Of a stretch of 13,136 nucleotides of DNA, positions 1 to 8,626 are shown in pieces. A program made the position numbers and the translations under genes. This DNA is from Lysobacteraceae bacterium (GTDB lineage: Bacteria; Pseudomonadota; Gammaproteobacteria; Xanthomonadales; Xanthomonadaceae), in NCBI GenBank assembly GCA_003505795.1, contig DNXT01000079.1:1-13136 (forward strand), read 5' to 3'. Numbering within the stretch: position 1 is the stretch's first letter; each line of letters starts with the position of its first letter. Under the pieces are notes generated by a model that searched no databases, was not told where the DNA came from, and worked only from the letters and a program-made list of their open reading frames with translations.

Positions 1-80
1 CGCAAGGCCTCGCCCCAGGCGCTCCAGTACTGCCGCGCCAGGTCCTCGAAACCACCGTCTCCCGCGTCCTTCGCCGTCAT
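1..80 (-). CDS. phaE: PHA synthase subunit PhaE-like, N-terminal fragment
   Basis: Only the first 26 codons are in the window; the gene continues past the left edge. The ATG is the reverse complement of 78-80, with a GGGAG-like ribosome site about eight bases upstream. The peptide begins MTAKDAGDGGFEDLARQYW and continues SAWGEAL. The FEDLARQYW-SAWGEA pattern is what I recall from PhaE, the non-catalytic partner of class III polyhydroxyalkanoate synthase in xanthomonads. It lies 46 bases downstream of pssA on the same strand, so the two are probably co-transcribed. A 3-hydroxybutyrate dehydrogenase gene on the other side of pssA fits the PHA theme. With 26 residues this is recognition of a pattern, not a domain match. 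Confidence 0.6.
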   Translation of the reverse strand, partial: MTAKDAGDGGFEDLARQYWSAWGEAL

Positions 81-126
81 CGTCCGCTCCCGTTCGCCGC
101 CCGCCTGCAATGCTACCGCCGATGGC

Positions 127-741
127 TCACGGCTTGGGAATGCGCAGGGTCTTGCTGATCATCAACGAGCCGGACAGCGCGAACACCAGCACCAGCGGAT
201 GCAGCTGCCAGGGGCCGAGCTGCCATTGCCCCCACCACAAGGCGTCGCCGACGTGCCCGCCGGCCGCGGCGATCGCCAGCACGATCACCAGCACCAGGCT
301 GGTCGGTATCGGGGTGCCCTCGAAGTAAGCCACCTTGTCGCCCTCGCCGGCGATTTCCTCGGCGGTCACGTTGTAGCGGGCCAGGCGGCTGACGCCGCAG
401 CAGACGAAGTAGCTCAGCACCAGCCAGTCCCAGCCGCCCTGCATCCCGCACGCGTAGCCCAGCGCCGCCGGGGCGACGCCGAAGGAAATCACGTCGGCCA
501 GCGAATCCAGCTCGCGGCCCAGGGTCGAGGACGACTTGCGCCAGCGGGCGATGCGCCCGTCCAGCGCGTCGAACACGAACGCCAGCGGGATCAGCGCCAT
601 GCCCCACAGCAGGTCGCCACGGTGTCCGTCCTGCAGGAAGCGCAGCGCGGCGAAGATCGCGCCGGTCCCGCAGAACGCGTTGGCCAGAGTGAACCAGTCG
701 GCAAGCTGGAAGTCGCGCAGCATCGAAAAATGGCGTTTCAT
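127..741 (-). CDS. pssA: CDP-alcohol phosphatidyltransferase, phosphatidylserine synthase-like
   Basis: A membrane enzyme that would join a CDP-activated diacylglycerol to an alcohol, most likely serine, giving phosphatidylserine, the precursor of phosphatidylethanolamine. The family signature is complete: Asp58, Asp61-Gly62, Ala65-Arg66, Gly75, Asp79 and Asp83, with the spacing D-x2-DG-x2-AR-x8-G-x3-D-x3-D that holds the metal and the CDP group. Several hydrophobic segments follow, at about residues 18-34, 45-58, 95-115 and 140-160 and near the C-terminus. I chose the start MKRHFSML (204 aa); an in-frame ATG at 768 would add nine residues, and neither start has a strong ribosome site. The signature fixes the family but not the alcohol, so a related phospholipid synthase is possible. 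The gene heads a likely operon with the phaE-like gene and is divergent from bdhA. Confidence 0.8.
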   Translation of the reverse strand: MKRHFSMLRDFQLADWFTLANAFCGTGAIFAALRFLQDGHRGDLLWGMALIPLAFVFDALDGRIARWRKSSSTLGRELDSLADVISFGVAPAALGYACGMQGGWDWLVLSYFVCCGVSRLARYNVTAEEIAGEGDKVAYFEGTPIPTSLVLVIVLAIAAAGGHVGDALWWGQWQLGPWQLHPLVLVFALSGSLMISKTLRIPKP

Positions 742-837
742 GCGAACCCGACAATGGAAACCGTCCACAGGGTAGCGCGAGCGGCCCCGGCGCGGCGAAC
801 CCTCTTTCTTTATTCCTCAGCCAAGGACACCGAGACC

Positions 838-1596
838 ATGCTCCACATCCTCATCACCGGCGCGGCCAGCGGGATCGGCGCCGGCGTGGCCCGCGAACTG
901 GCCGCGGCCGGGCATCACCTGTTGGTCAGCGACCTGTCGGCGGCGGCCGCCCAGCCGGTGGTCGACGGGATCCTCGCCGGCGGCGGCTCCGCGCAGGCGC
1001 TCGCGCTGGACGTCGCCTCCGACGCCAGCGTCGCCGCCGCCCTCGCCGGCCTGGCGCAGCCGGTCGACGTGCTGGTCAACAACGCCGGCCTGCAGCACGT
1101 GTCCGCGCTAGAGCAGTTCCCCATGGAGAAGTGGGACCTGCTGGTCCAGGTCATGCTGACCGGCGTCGCCCGCCTGACCCGCGCGCTGCTGCCCGCGATG
1201 CGCGCCCGCGGCTTCGGCCGCATCGTCAACATCGGCAGCATCCACTCGCTGGTCGCCAGCCCGTACAAGAGCGCCTACGTGGCCGCCAAGCACGGCCTGG
1301 TCGGATTCTCCAAGGTACTGGCGCTGGAGACCGCCGACACCGACATCACCGTCAACACGCTGTGCCCCAGCTACGTGCGCACGCCGCTGGTCGAGCGCCA
1401 GATCGCCGACCAGGCGCGCACCCGCGGCATCGCCGAGTCCGACGTGGTCCGGCAGATCATGCTGGCGCCGATGCCCAAGGGCGTCTTCATCGAGTACGAC
1501 GAGCTGGCCGGCGCCATCGCCTTCCTGATCTCGCGCGCGGCGCGCAACATCACCGGCCAGACCATCGCGCTGGACGGAGGCTGGACCGCGCAGTGA
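838..1596 (+). CDS. bdhA: 3-hydroxybutyrate dehydrogenase (SDR family)
   Basis: A cytosolic short-chain dehydrogenase of 252 aa, interconverting (R)-3-hydroxybutyrate and acetoacetate with NAD. The dinucleotide motif TGAASGIG is at residues 7-14, and Asp32 at the end of the second strand favours NAD over NADP. NNAG is at 81-84. The catalytic residues are Ser134, Tyr147 and Lys151 (YVAAK). Residues Gln86, His136, Lys144 and Gln188 align, with a constant offset of eight, to the substrate-binding Gln94, His144, Lys152 and Gln196 that I recall for the Pseudomonas fragi enzyme; this singles out HBDH from other SDRs. The C-terminus GGWTAQ is also typical. The ATG has AAGGA at 823-827. An in-frame opening runs far upstream but crosses pssA, so it is not coding. 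The PhaE-like gene nearby suggests a role in PHA turnover. Confidence 0.93.
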   Translation: MLHILITGAASGIGAGVARELAAAGHHLLVSDLSAAAAQPVVDGILAGGGSAQALALDVASDASVAAALAGLAQPVDVLVNNAGLQHVSALEQFPMEKWDLLVQVMLTGVARLTRALLPAMRARGFGRIVNIGSIHSLVASPYKSAYVAAKHGLVGFSKVLALETADTDITVNTLCPSYVRTPLVERQIADQARTRGIAESDVVRQIMLAPMPKGVFIEYDELAGAIAFLISRAARNITGQTIALDGGWTAQ

Positions 1597-1660
1597 GCGC
1601 GGCGCGGTGAAAATATGGCCAGCGCTCTCGACCGCCAGGCCGGGCAAGGCGCGCGCATGC

Positions 1661-1706
1661 TTGTCCACAGGCTTGTCCGGAAGTGATCCACAGGAGGTGT
1701 GGAAAA
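1661..1706. other. Cluster of three DnaA-box-like 9-mers
   Basis: Three 9-mers each differ by one base from TTATCCACA: TTGTCCACA at 1661-1669, TGATCCACA at 1684-1692 and, on the other strand, TTTTCCACA (TGTGGAAAA at 1698-1706). The last two form an inverted pair, TCCACA-N5-TGTGGA, which could equally be a short hairpin. They lie in the 136-bp gap between the convergent bdhA and Nudix genes. There is no AT-rich unwinding region and no dnaA or dnaN gene here, so this is not an origin; a DnaA-titrating site or chance remain possible. Confidence 0.3.
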
Positions 1707-1732
1707 CCCGGCCTCCGGCATCGCCGCATCGT

Positions 1733-2221
1733 TCAGAGCCGCGAATAGGACCAGGATTGCATGCGGCCGTCGCGGTACGGCATCACCCCGTGGAACGGAC
1801 GCGGGTCGGCATCGAACACCAGCGGCAGGAAATGGCGGTCGCCTTCCCACAGCGGCAATTCCCCGAGACGCTCCACCTCCACCCATTCCAGCGCGCCTTC
1901 CGGATTGGACTGCTTGGGCTCGCCGCTGAAGCGGTCGATCACGAACACGAAACCGAGCCAGTCCTCGCCGTGCTTGCCGAAGCCCGGCCAGCTGAGGGTG
2001 CCGCGGAAGCGCATCGCGTCGCATTCGATGCCGGCCTCTTCGAGGATCTCGCGGCGCATGCCGGCGAGTACGTCCTCGTCCGGCTCGACCTTGCCGCCGA
2101 GTCCGTTGTACTTGCCCAGGTGGTGGTCGCCCGGCCGCGCGTTGCGGTGGATCATCAGCACGCGCCTGCCGTCCGGCGACAGCACGTAGCCCAGGGTCGC
2201 GACGATCGGGGTATAGGGCAT
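1733..2221 (-). CDS. Nudix hydrolase, probable 8-oxo-dGTP diphosphatase
   Basis: A cytosolic hydrolase of 162 aa that would cleave a nucleoside diphosphate linked to another group; similar proteins are annotated as MutT-like 8-oxo-dGTP diphosphatases that cleanse the nucleotide pool. The Nudix box is perfect at residues 43-65: Gly43, Glu49, Arg57-Glu58, Glu61-Glu62, Gly64-Ile65. The preceding KYNGLGGKVE and the later WPGFGKHGEDW segment suit the MTH1/MutT group better than ADP-ribose pyrophosphatases, but the substrate cannot be read with certainty. The start ATG (2219-2221) has GGGAA about ten bases upstream. It lies 54 bases downstream of the DUF1249 gene on the same strand, so the two are probably one transcript. 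It converges on bdhA. Confidence 0.85.
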   Translation of the reverse strand: MPYTPIVATLGYVLSPDGRRVLMIHRNARPGDHHLGKYNGLGGKVEPDEDVLAGMRREILEEAGIECDAMRFRGTLSWPGFGKHGEDWLGFVFVIDRFSGEPKQSNPEGALEWVEVERLGELPLWEGDRHFLPLVFDADPRPFHGVMPYRDGRMQSWSYSRL

Positions 2222-2275
2222 GCGGCGATTCCCAAAACCGGAATTATGCCCGATCGGCGATCCGGACCGTGCCGG

Positions 2276-2779
2276 TCAGGTCAGCGACAGCGACGACGCA
2301 GCCGCGCCCAGCGGCACCCCGGCCGGGCGCAGCCGGGCCAGGCCGTGCCCGCGCTCGGCCAGGTACTCCAGCCATTTGCCGAGGAAGGTGTTCATCCGCA
2401 TGCGGTGGTTGATCAGTTCCTGCGGCGGCGGATACAGGCCCATCACGTCCTGCCAGCGCCGGCCGACATAGCAATGGGTGGTCTCGGCCTGGCGCGCGTC
2501 GCGGTAGACCCGCACGAAGGCCGAGGGGTCGGGCTCGCCGGTGACCGGGTCGCACAGGTCGTAGGTCAGGCGCAGCTCGACGGTGTAGCGATGCTGCTCG
2601 ATCACCTCCAGCCGCAGGTCCAGGCCGTCGCCGACGCTGGACAGGTAGGTTCCCCGCGCCAGGTCGCAAGGCGCGAACAGGCGGTTGAGGTGGGTGTAGT
2701 TCTCCGCATACAGCCCCATCAGCCAGCCGAAGCGGCTCAGGCGGGGAATGCGTTCATGGCGGGCGAAGGCGGACTGCAT
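2276..2779 (-). CDS. DUF1249 family protein (YqiB-like)
   Basis: A 167-aa protein without signal peptide or membrane segment. The N-terminal pattern RFGWLMGLYAENYTHLNRLF and the later DLRLEVIEQHRYTVELRLTY and FVRVYRDARQAE match what I recall of DUF1249, the family of E. coli YqiB, whose function is unknown. The C-terminal third (NTFLGKWLEYLAERGHG) is typical of proteobacterial members. AGGA lies seven bases before the ATG at 2777-2779. In E. coli yqiB follows a Nudix gene (nudF); here the Nudix gene follows DUF1249, so the partnership is kept while order and Nudix type differ. ppsR lies 100 bases upstream on the same strand. I cannot assign a biochemical role. Confidence 0.78.
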   Translation of the reverse strand: MQSAFARHERIPRLSRFGWLMGLYAENYTHLNRLFAPCDLARGTYLSSVGDGLDLRLEVIEQHRYTVELRLTYDLCDPVTGEPDPSAFVRVYRDARQAETTHCYVGRRWQDVMGLYPPPQELINHRMRMNTFLGKWLEYLAERGHGLARLRPAGVPLGAAASSLSLT

Positions 2780-2879
2780 GCGTCGATCCTACACGCTGCA
2801 CTGCGGCAACGGCAGCATTGACGGCGCCCCCGCCCGGCCCCACATTGGGGATCGGCGCCGCCCCGCCCGCCCGGCCGGC

Positions 2880-3701
2880 TCAGAACATCTCGCGCTGCAG
2901 CCCGAACGTGGTCAGCACCTTGCTGGAGATTTCCTCGATCGAGGTATGGGTGGTGCTCAGGGTCGGAATGCGCTCGGCCTTGAACATGTGCTCGGCCGCG
3001 GCCACCTCGCGCCGGCAGGTCTCGGCGGCGGCGTAGCGCGAATTGGGGCGGCGCTCCTGGCGGATCTGCTGCAGCCGGTCCGGGTCGATCGTCAGCCCGA
3101 ACAGTTTCCTGCGGTACTGCCGCAGCCGCGGCGGCAGGCGGTCGGTTTCCAGGTCCTCGTCGGTCAGCGGGTAGTTGGCCGCCTTCACCCCGTAGTGCAG
3201 CGCCAGGTAGATGCAGGTCGGGGTCTTGCCGGCGCGCGACACCGCGACCAGGATCACGTCGGCCTCGTCGTAGTTGATCGCGATGCCGTCGTCGTGGCTC
3301 AGCGCGAAGTTCATCGCGTTGATGCGCCGGTGGTAGGTCTCGAAGTCCACCATGCCGTGCGCCTGGCCGACCCGCGAATGCCGGGGCGAGTTCAGTTCGC
3401 GCTCCAGCGGCTCGATGAACGGGGCGAACACGTCCAGCATCAGCGCCCCGCTCTCGGCCAGGATCATGCTCAGGCCCGGGTCCACGCACGAGTTCACCAC
3501 GATCGGGCGGACCTGGTAGCGCTCGCCGGCGGCATGGATCCGCTGGCAGGCGTCGCGCGCTTTTTCTGGATCGTCGATGAACGACATGCGGTCGGTGACG
3601 AAGCTGAAACCGCTGAACTGGGTGAGCAGGCTGTGCCCAATGGTTTCAGCGGTGATACCGGTTCCATCGGAGACGTAGAACACCGGCCGGATCGTTGACA
3701 T
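2880..3701 (-). CDS. ppsR: PEP synthase regulatory protein PpsR (kinase/pyrophosphorylase, DUF299)
   Basis: A bifunctional cytosolic enzyme of 273 aa. It inactivates phosphoenolpyruvate synthase by ADP-dependent phosphorylation of a Thr next to the catalytic His, and reactivates it by phosphate-dependent removal. The N-terminus has the family motif FYVSDGTGITAET at residues 8-20. The P-loop AVSRAGKT is at 153-160, followed by PTC where PTS is more usual. The PNSRYA and STTHTSIEEIS segments near residues 219-260 are also typical. GAGGT lies seven bases before the ATG at 3699-3701. It is divergent from its substrate gene ppsA, 144 bp away, which fixes the target better than sequence alone, since paralogues regulate pyruvate phosphate dikinase. 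No PPDK gene is seen here. Confidence 0.93.
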   Translation of the reverse strand: MSTIRPVFYVSDGTGITAETIGHSLLTQFSGFSFVTDRMSFIDDPEKARDACQRIHAAGERYQVRPIVVNSCVDPGLSMILAESGALMLDVFAPFIEPLERELNSPRHSRVGQAHGMVDFETYHRRINAMNFALSHDDGIAINYDEADVILVAVSRAGKTPTCIYLALHYGVKAANYPLTDEDLETDRLPPRLRQYRRKLFGLTIDPDRLQQIRQERRPNSRYAAAETCRREVAAAEHMFKAERIPTLSTTHTSIEEISSKVLTTFGLQREMF

Positions 3702-3751
3702 CGAGTTGACCTCGCTTGCTCAAATGCAAAAAACGCGCCGGTTCGAGCTTG

Positions 3752-3774
3752 TGCAGTGCGCGCTGTGCACTGCA
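3752..3774. promoter_or_regulatory. Perfect 8+8 bp dyad between ppsR and ppsA
   Basis: TGCAGTGC at 3752-3759 and its exact reverse complement GCACTGCA at 3767-3774 are separated by seven bases. The dyad lies between the divergent ppsR and ppsA starts, 72 bases before the ppsA TTG and 51 from the ppsR ATG. A weak ppsA promoter can be drawn across it (TTGTGC at 3749-3754, CATCAT at 3773-3778). The size and place fit a repressor or activator operator; a leader hairpin is the alternative. I know of no regulator matching this half-site. Confidence 0.4.
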
Positions 3775-3845
3775 TCATAGCGGCTTCTTCCTACGGACGC
3801 GGCCATCCAGCCCGCCTCGGGCGATGGCCAAACGGAGCATCGCGC

Positions 3846-6227
<2,382 letters not shown>

Positions 6228-6264
6228 CGCGGCATTGATCCGCCGGCCGCTACATTAGGCCCCA

Positions 6265-6291
6265 CGCAAGCCCCGCCCTGCGGGGCTTGCG
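6265..6291. terminator. Strong hairpin after ppsA, before mscS
   Basis: A 12-bp perfect stem (CGCAAGCCCCGC / GCGGGGCTTGCG) with loop CCT, followed by CGTTTC, which is a poor T-run. It lies 37 bases after the ppsA stop and 38 before the mscS start. It may end the ppsA transcript. If the -10-like TACATT at 6251-6256 drives mscS, the hairpin would instead be at the very 5' end of the mscS message. Confidence 0.6.
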
Positions 6292-6329
6292 CGTTTCAGC
6301 GCCCCGCGCACCCTCGCAAGGAGACCCGC

Positions 6330-7274
6330 ATGGCCCAACCCGCCTCCCCCCCGCCCGCGACGCCGGTCGCAGCTCCGTCCTGGCTGCACGGCGTCGACTG
6401 GCAACACCTGCTCGAACGCTACGGCGTGCCGCTGCTGTCCGCCCTCGTCGTCCTGCTGATCGGCCTGTGGCTGGCGAAGTGGCTGACCAATCGCGCGCTG
6501 CCGCGCGTCACCCATCGCCTCGACCCGATGCTGGGTACGTTCCTGCGCAACATCGTCTATGTCGCGGCGCTGGTGATCGTGGTGGTGCTGGCCATCAGCA
6601 CCCTCGGCGTGCCGATCTCGCCGCTGCTGGCGGTGCTCGGTACCGCCGGCCTGGCGATCGGCCTGGCGCTGAAGGATTCGCTCTCCAACATCGCCTCCGG
6701 CGTGATGCTGGTGACCCTGCGTCCGTTCCACGTCGGCCACGTGGTGACGGTGGCCGGCCAGACCGGCACGGTGCGCGAGGTGCGCATCTTCCAGACCGTG
6801 CTGGAAGGCGCGGACAGGCAGATCTTCACCATCCCCAACAACCTGATCACCGCCTCGGCGATCATCAACCTGACCGCGCAGCCGACGCGGCGCGTGGAAC
6901 TGGTGATCGGCATCGGCTACGACGACGACATCCAGGTCGCGCGCGAGGTGGCCCTGCAGCTGATGCACGCCGACGCGCGCGTGCTGAAAGACCCGGCCCC
7001 GGACGTGGTGGTCTACGAGCTGGCCGCGAACTCGATCAATCTCGGCATCCGCTGCTACGTCAACTCCGCGGACTGGTTCGGCACCAAGGTGACGCTGCTG
7101 GAGCAGATCAAGCTCGGCTACGACCAGGCAGGCATCAACATCCCCTACCCGCAGCAGGACATGCACCTGTACCTGCACGGCAAGGACGGCAAGCAGGTCG
7201 GCATCGACGCGCTGGTGCGCACCGCCAAGCCGGCCGGCGACGCGCCGATCGAGCCGCCGCCGGAACCGCGCTGA
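6330..7274 (+). CDS. MscS-family small-conductance mechanosensitive channel
   Basis: An inner-membrane channel of 314 aa (E. coli MscS: 286) that opens under membrane tension and releases solutes on hypo-osmotic shock. After a Pro/Ala-rich leader the three membrane helices are at about 33-52, 70-92 and 96-128. The third is the pore helix, with the Gly/Ala-rich stretch GTAGLAIGLALKDSLSNIASG. The beta domain follows (GHVVTVAGQTGTVREV), with IPNNLI at 168-173, then the alpha/beta cytoplasmic domain ending IPYPQQDMHLY and a short Pro-rich tail of about 35 residues. The ATG has AAGGAG at 6318-6323, six bases away. It is probably its own unit, as a hairpin stands before it and a long inverted repeat after it. 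Several MscS paralogues usually exist per genome, so I give no symbol. Confidence 0.93.
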   Translation: MAQPASPPPATPVAAPSWLHGVDWQHLLERYGVPLLSALVVLLIGLWLAKWLTNRALPRVTHRLDPMLGTFLRNIVYVAALVIVVVLAISTLGVPISPLLAVLGTAGLAIGLALKDSLSNIASGVMLVTLRPFHVGHVVTVAGQTGTVREVRIFQTVLEGADRQIFTIPNNLITASAIINLTAQPTRRVELVIGIGYDDDIQVAREVALQLMHADARVLKDPAPDVVVYELAANSINLGIRCYVNSADWFGTKVTLLEQIKLGYDQAGINIPYPQQDMHLYLHGKDGKQVGIDALVRTAKPAGDAPIEPPPEPR

Positions 7275-7297
7275 GCGAAGGCCGCACGCCTGCCGCA

Positions 7298-7403
7298 GGA
7301 GCGACTTCGGTCGCGATGGGGCTTTTGTGCATTTTGTGCAGGCCCTTGCGCGCCCCCATGTACGGATTCAAAGGGCCAGCCCCGTCGCGACCGAAGCCGC
7401 TCC
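7298..7403. repeat. Long imperfect inverted repeat (REP/MITE-like) between mscS and orn
   Basis: The 26-base arms at 7298-7323 and 7378-7403 are reverse complements with two mismatches. They are built on GGAGCGACTTCGGTCGCGA and GGGGCT, each with a small internal TTCGGTCGCGA-type dyad. The 54-base centre holds a second inverted pair (GGCCCTT 7341-7347, AAGGGCC 7371-7377) and a 9-base tandem duplication. The motif GGGAGCGACTTCGGTCGCGA is one I recall as dispersed between genes of Xanthomonas and relatives. Here it lies between convergent genes, where it could serve as a two-way terminator. No transposase is present. Confidence 0.75.
7323..7340 (+). repeat. Tandem 9-bp duplication TTTTGTGCA x2
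   Basis: Two adjacent exact copies of TTTTGTGCA (7323-7331 and 7332-7340) start at the last base of the left arm of the inverted repeat. They are AT-rich against the GC-rich surroundings. A 9-bp direct repeat resembles a small slippage product; it does not flank an insertion, so it is not read as a target-site duplication. Confidence 0.7.
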
Positions 7404-7429
7404 CACGAACAAGCGAGCGTAAAGCGCGC

Positions 7430-8005
7430 TCAGTCCTGCCCGGGGAAGCCCGCCAGCTCGCCCATGAACTGGCGGTAATGGCGCAGCTCGGCGATCGAGT
7501 CGTGCACGTCGCTCAACGCGGTATGGCTGGAGGTCTTGGTCACCGCGCCGAGCACGCCCGGCGCCCAGCGCCGGGCCAGCTCCTTGATCGTGGAGACGTC
7601 CAGGTTGCGGTAGTGGAAGTAGCGCTCCAGGCGCGGCATCTGCCGGTGCAGGAAGCGGCGGTCCTGGCAGATCGAGTTGCCGCACATCGGCGAGGCGCCG
7701 GCCTTGATCCACTCGGCCAGGAACGCCACGGTCTGCGCCTCGGCCTGGGCATGGTCCACCGTGCTGTCGAGCACGCGCTGCCACAGCCCCGAACGCCGGT
7801 GCTGGTTGCGGTTCCATTCGTCCATCGCTTCCAGGGTCTGCAGCGGATGCGCGATGGCGAACTCGGGCCCCTCGGCCAGCACGTTCAACTGGGCATCGGT
7901 CACCACGGTGGCGATCTCGATGATGGAGTCGCGATCGGTATCGAGCCCGGTCATTTCCAGGTCGATCCAGATCAGCCGGTCATTGCCTGCAGGGTTTTCC
8001 GCCAT
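7430..8005 (-). CDS. orn: Oligoribonuclease
   Basis: A 191-aa cytosolic 3'-5' exonuclease that degrades short RNAs of two to five residues, including pGpG from c-di-GMP breakdown, to mononucleotides. All five DEDDh catalytic residues are present: Asp15 and Glu17 in WIDLEMTGLD, Asp115 in CQDRRFL, and His161 with Asp166 in HTALSDVHDS. The length fits Orn (about 180-195 aa) and the C-terminal ELRHYRQF is typical. The ATG at 8003-8005 gives the expected short leader before LIWIDLEMTG; the ribosome site is weak. It lies 102 bases downstream of tadA on the same strand. The gap holds a TATCAT that could be its own -10 and a 21-bp palindrome. It converges on mscS. Confidence 0.95.
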   Translation of the reverse strand: MAENPAGNDRLIWIDLEMTGLDTDRDSIIEIATVVTDAQLNVLAEGPEFAIAHPLQTLEAMDEWNRNQHRRSGLWQRVLDSTVDHAQAEAQTVAFLAEWIKAGASPMCGNSICQDRRFLHRQMPRLERYFHYRNLDVSTIKELARRWAPGVLGAVTKTSSHTALSDVHDSIAELRHYRQFMGELAGFPGQD

Positions 8006-8022
8006 GTCATCGCCGAGTGCGC

Positions 8023-8043
8023 GACCGCGCGGTCCGCGCGGTC
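8023..8043. promoter_or_regulatory. 21-bp perfect palindrome in the orn leader
   Basis: GACCGCGCGG (8023-8032), one central T, then its exact reverse complement CCGCGCGGTC (8034-8043). It lies 17 bases upstream of the orn ATG. A possible -10 (TATCAT on the minus strand, 8065-8070) would place it just inside the orn transcript. It may be an operator or a leader hairpin next to the start codon. The GC-rich, low-complexity arms make chance somewhat likelier than for a mixed-base palindrome. Confidence 0.4.
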
Positions 8044-8107
8044 TTCAGTTTGGGAATGCGGCGCATGATACCGCACGCCCCGGCGGCACTCTTGCCGTGG
8101 CCGGCCC

Positions 8108-8626
8108 TCAGGGCAACGGCGGCTTGCCACGCTTGGCGCGGAAATAGTTGCTGAGCCGGGTACCGGCCTCGGTCGCCAGCAGCCCGGACACCACCTCGAC
8201 GCGATGGTTGTGGCGCGGATCGGCGAGCAGGTCGAACACGCTGCCGCAGGCGCCGGTCTTGGGATCGGCGGCGGCGTACACCAGCCGCGCGATCCGCGCA
8301 TGCACGATCGCCATCGCGCACATCGCGCACGGTTCCAGGGTGACGTACAGCGTGCACCCGAGCAGCCGGTGGTTGCCGAGCCGGCGCCCGCCCTCGCGCA
8401 TCGCGACGATCTCGGCATGCGCGCTGGGATCGTGGCTGGCGATGTTGAAGTTCCAGCCTTCGCCGATCGGATCGCCTGCGGCATCGACCAGCACCGCGCC
8501 GACCGGTATCTCGCCGTACTCGCGCTCGGCGCGCTCGGCCAGGGCCAGCGCATGCCGCATCCAGTGCTCGTCCTGCGGCGAGGTCGTGGGCACCGGCAGT
8601 GCCGTCGTCAGGATCGCCGGGGTCAT
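8108..8626 (-). CDS. tadA: tRNA-specific adenosine-34 deaminase
   Basis: A 172-aa zinc enzyme (E. coli TadA: 167) that converts A34 of tRNA-Arg(ACG) to inosine so that CGU, CGC and CGA can be read. The zinc and catalytic residues are His70-Ala-Glu72 in DPSAHAEI and Cys100/Cys103 in EPCAMC. VPVGAVLV-type (here IPVGAVLV) and KTGACGS are also family hallmarks. The ATG at 8624-8626 overlaps the mntR stop as ATGA, so the two genes are very likely one transcript with coupled translation. The N-terminal 20 residues (TPAILTTALPVPTTSPQDE) are not conserved in families I know, but the overlap supports this start over Met23. Confidence 0.95.
   Translation of the reverse strand: MTPAILTTALPVPTTSPQDEHWMRHALALAERAEREYGEIPVGAVLVDAAGDPIGEGWNFNIASHDPSAHAEIVAMREGGRRLGNHRLLGCTLYVTLEPCAMCAMAIVHARIARLVYAAADPKTGACGSVFDLLADPRHNHRVEVVSGLLATEAGTRLSNYFRAKRGKPPLP

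Noticed and set aside
742..768. Longer pssA start at the ATG at 768
   Set aside because: It adds nine residues (MDGFHCRVR) without a ribosome site or family support; it cannot be excluded, but the ATG at 741 is preferred.
199..837. Upstream extension of the bdhA reading frame
   Set aside because: It runs antisense through pssA and would put over 200 unrelated residues before the Rossmann motif; ATG 838 has a ribosome site and gives a normal SDR N-terminus.
2823..2859. Hairpin with GGCGCC ends and a CCCCA-CAT-TGGGG core after ppsR
   Set aside because: The two dyads are not concentric, no T-run follows, and the region is extremely GC-rich, so I do not call it a terminator.
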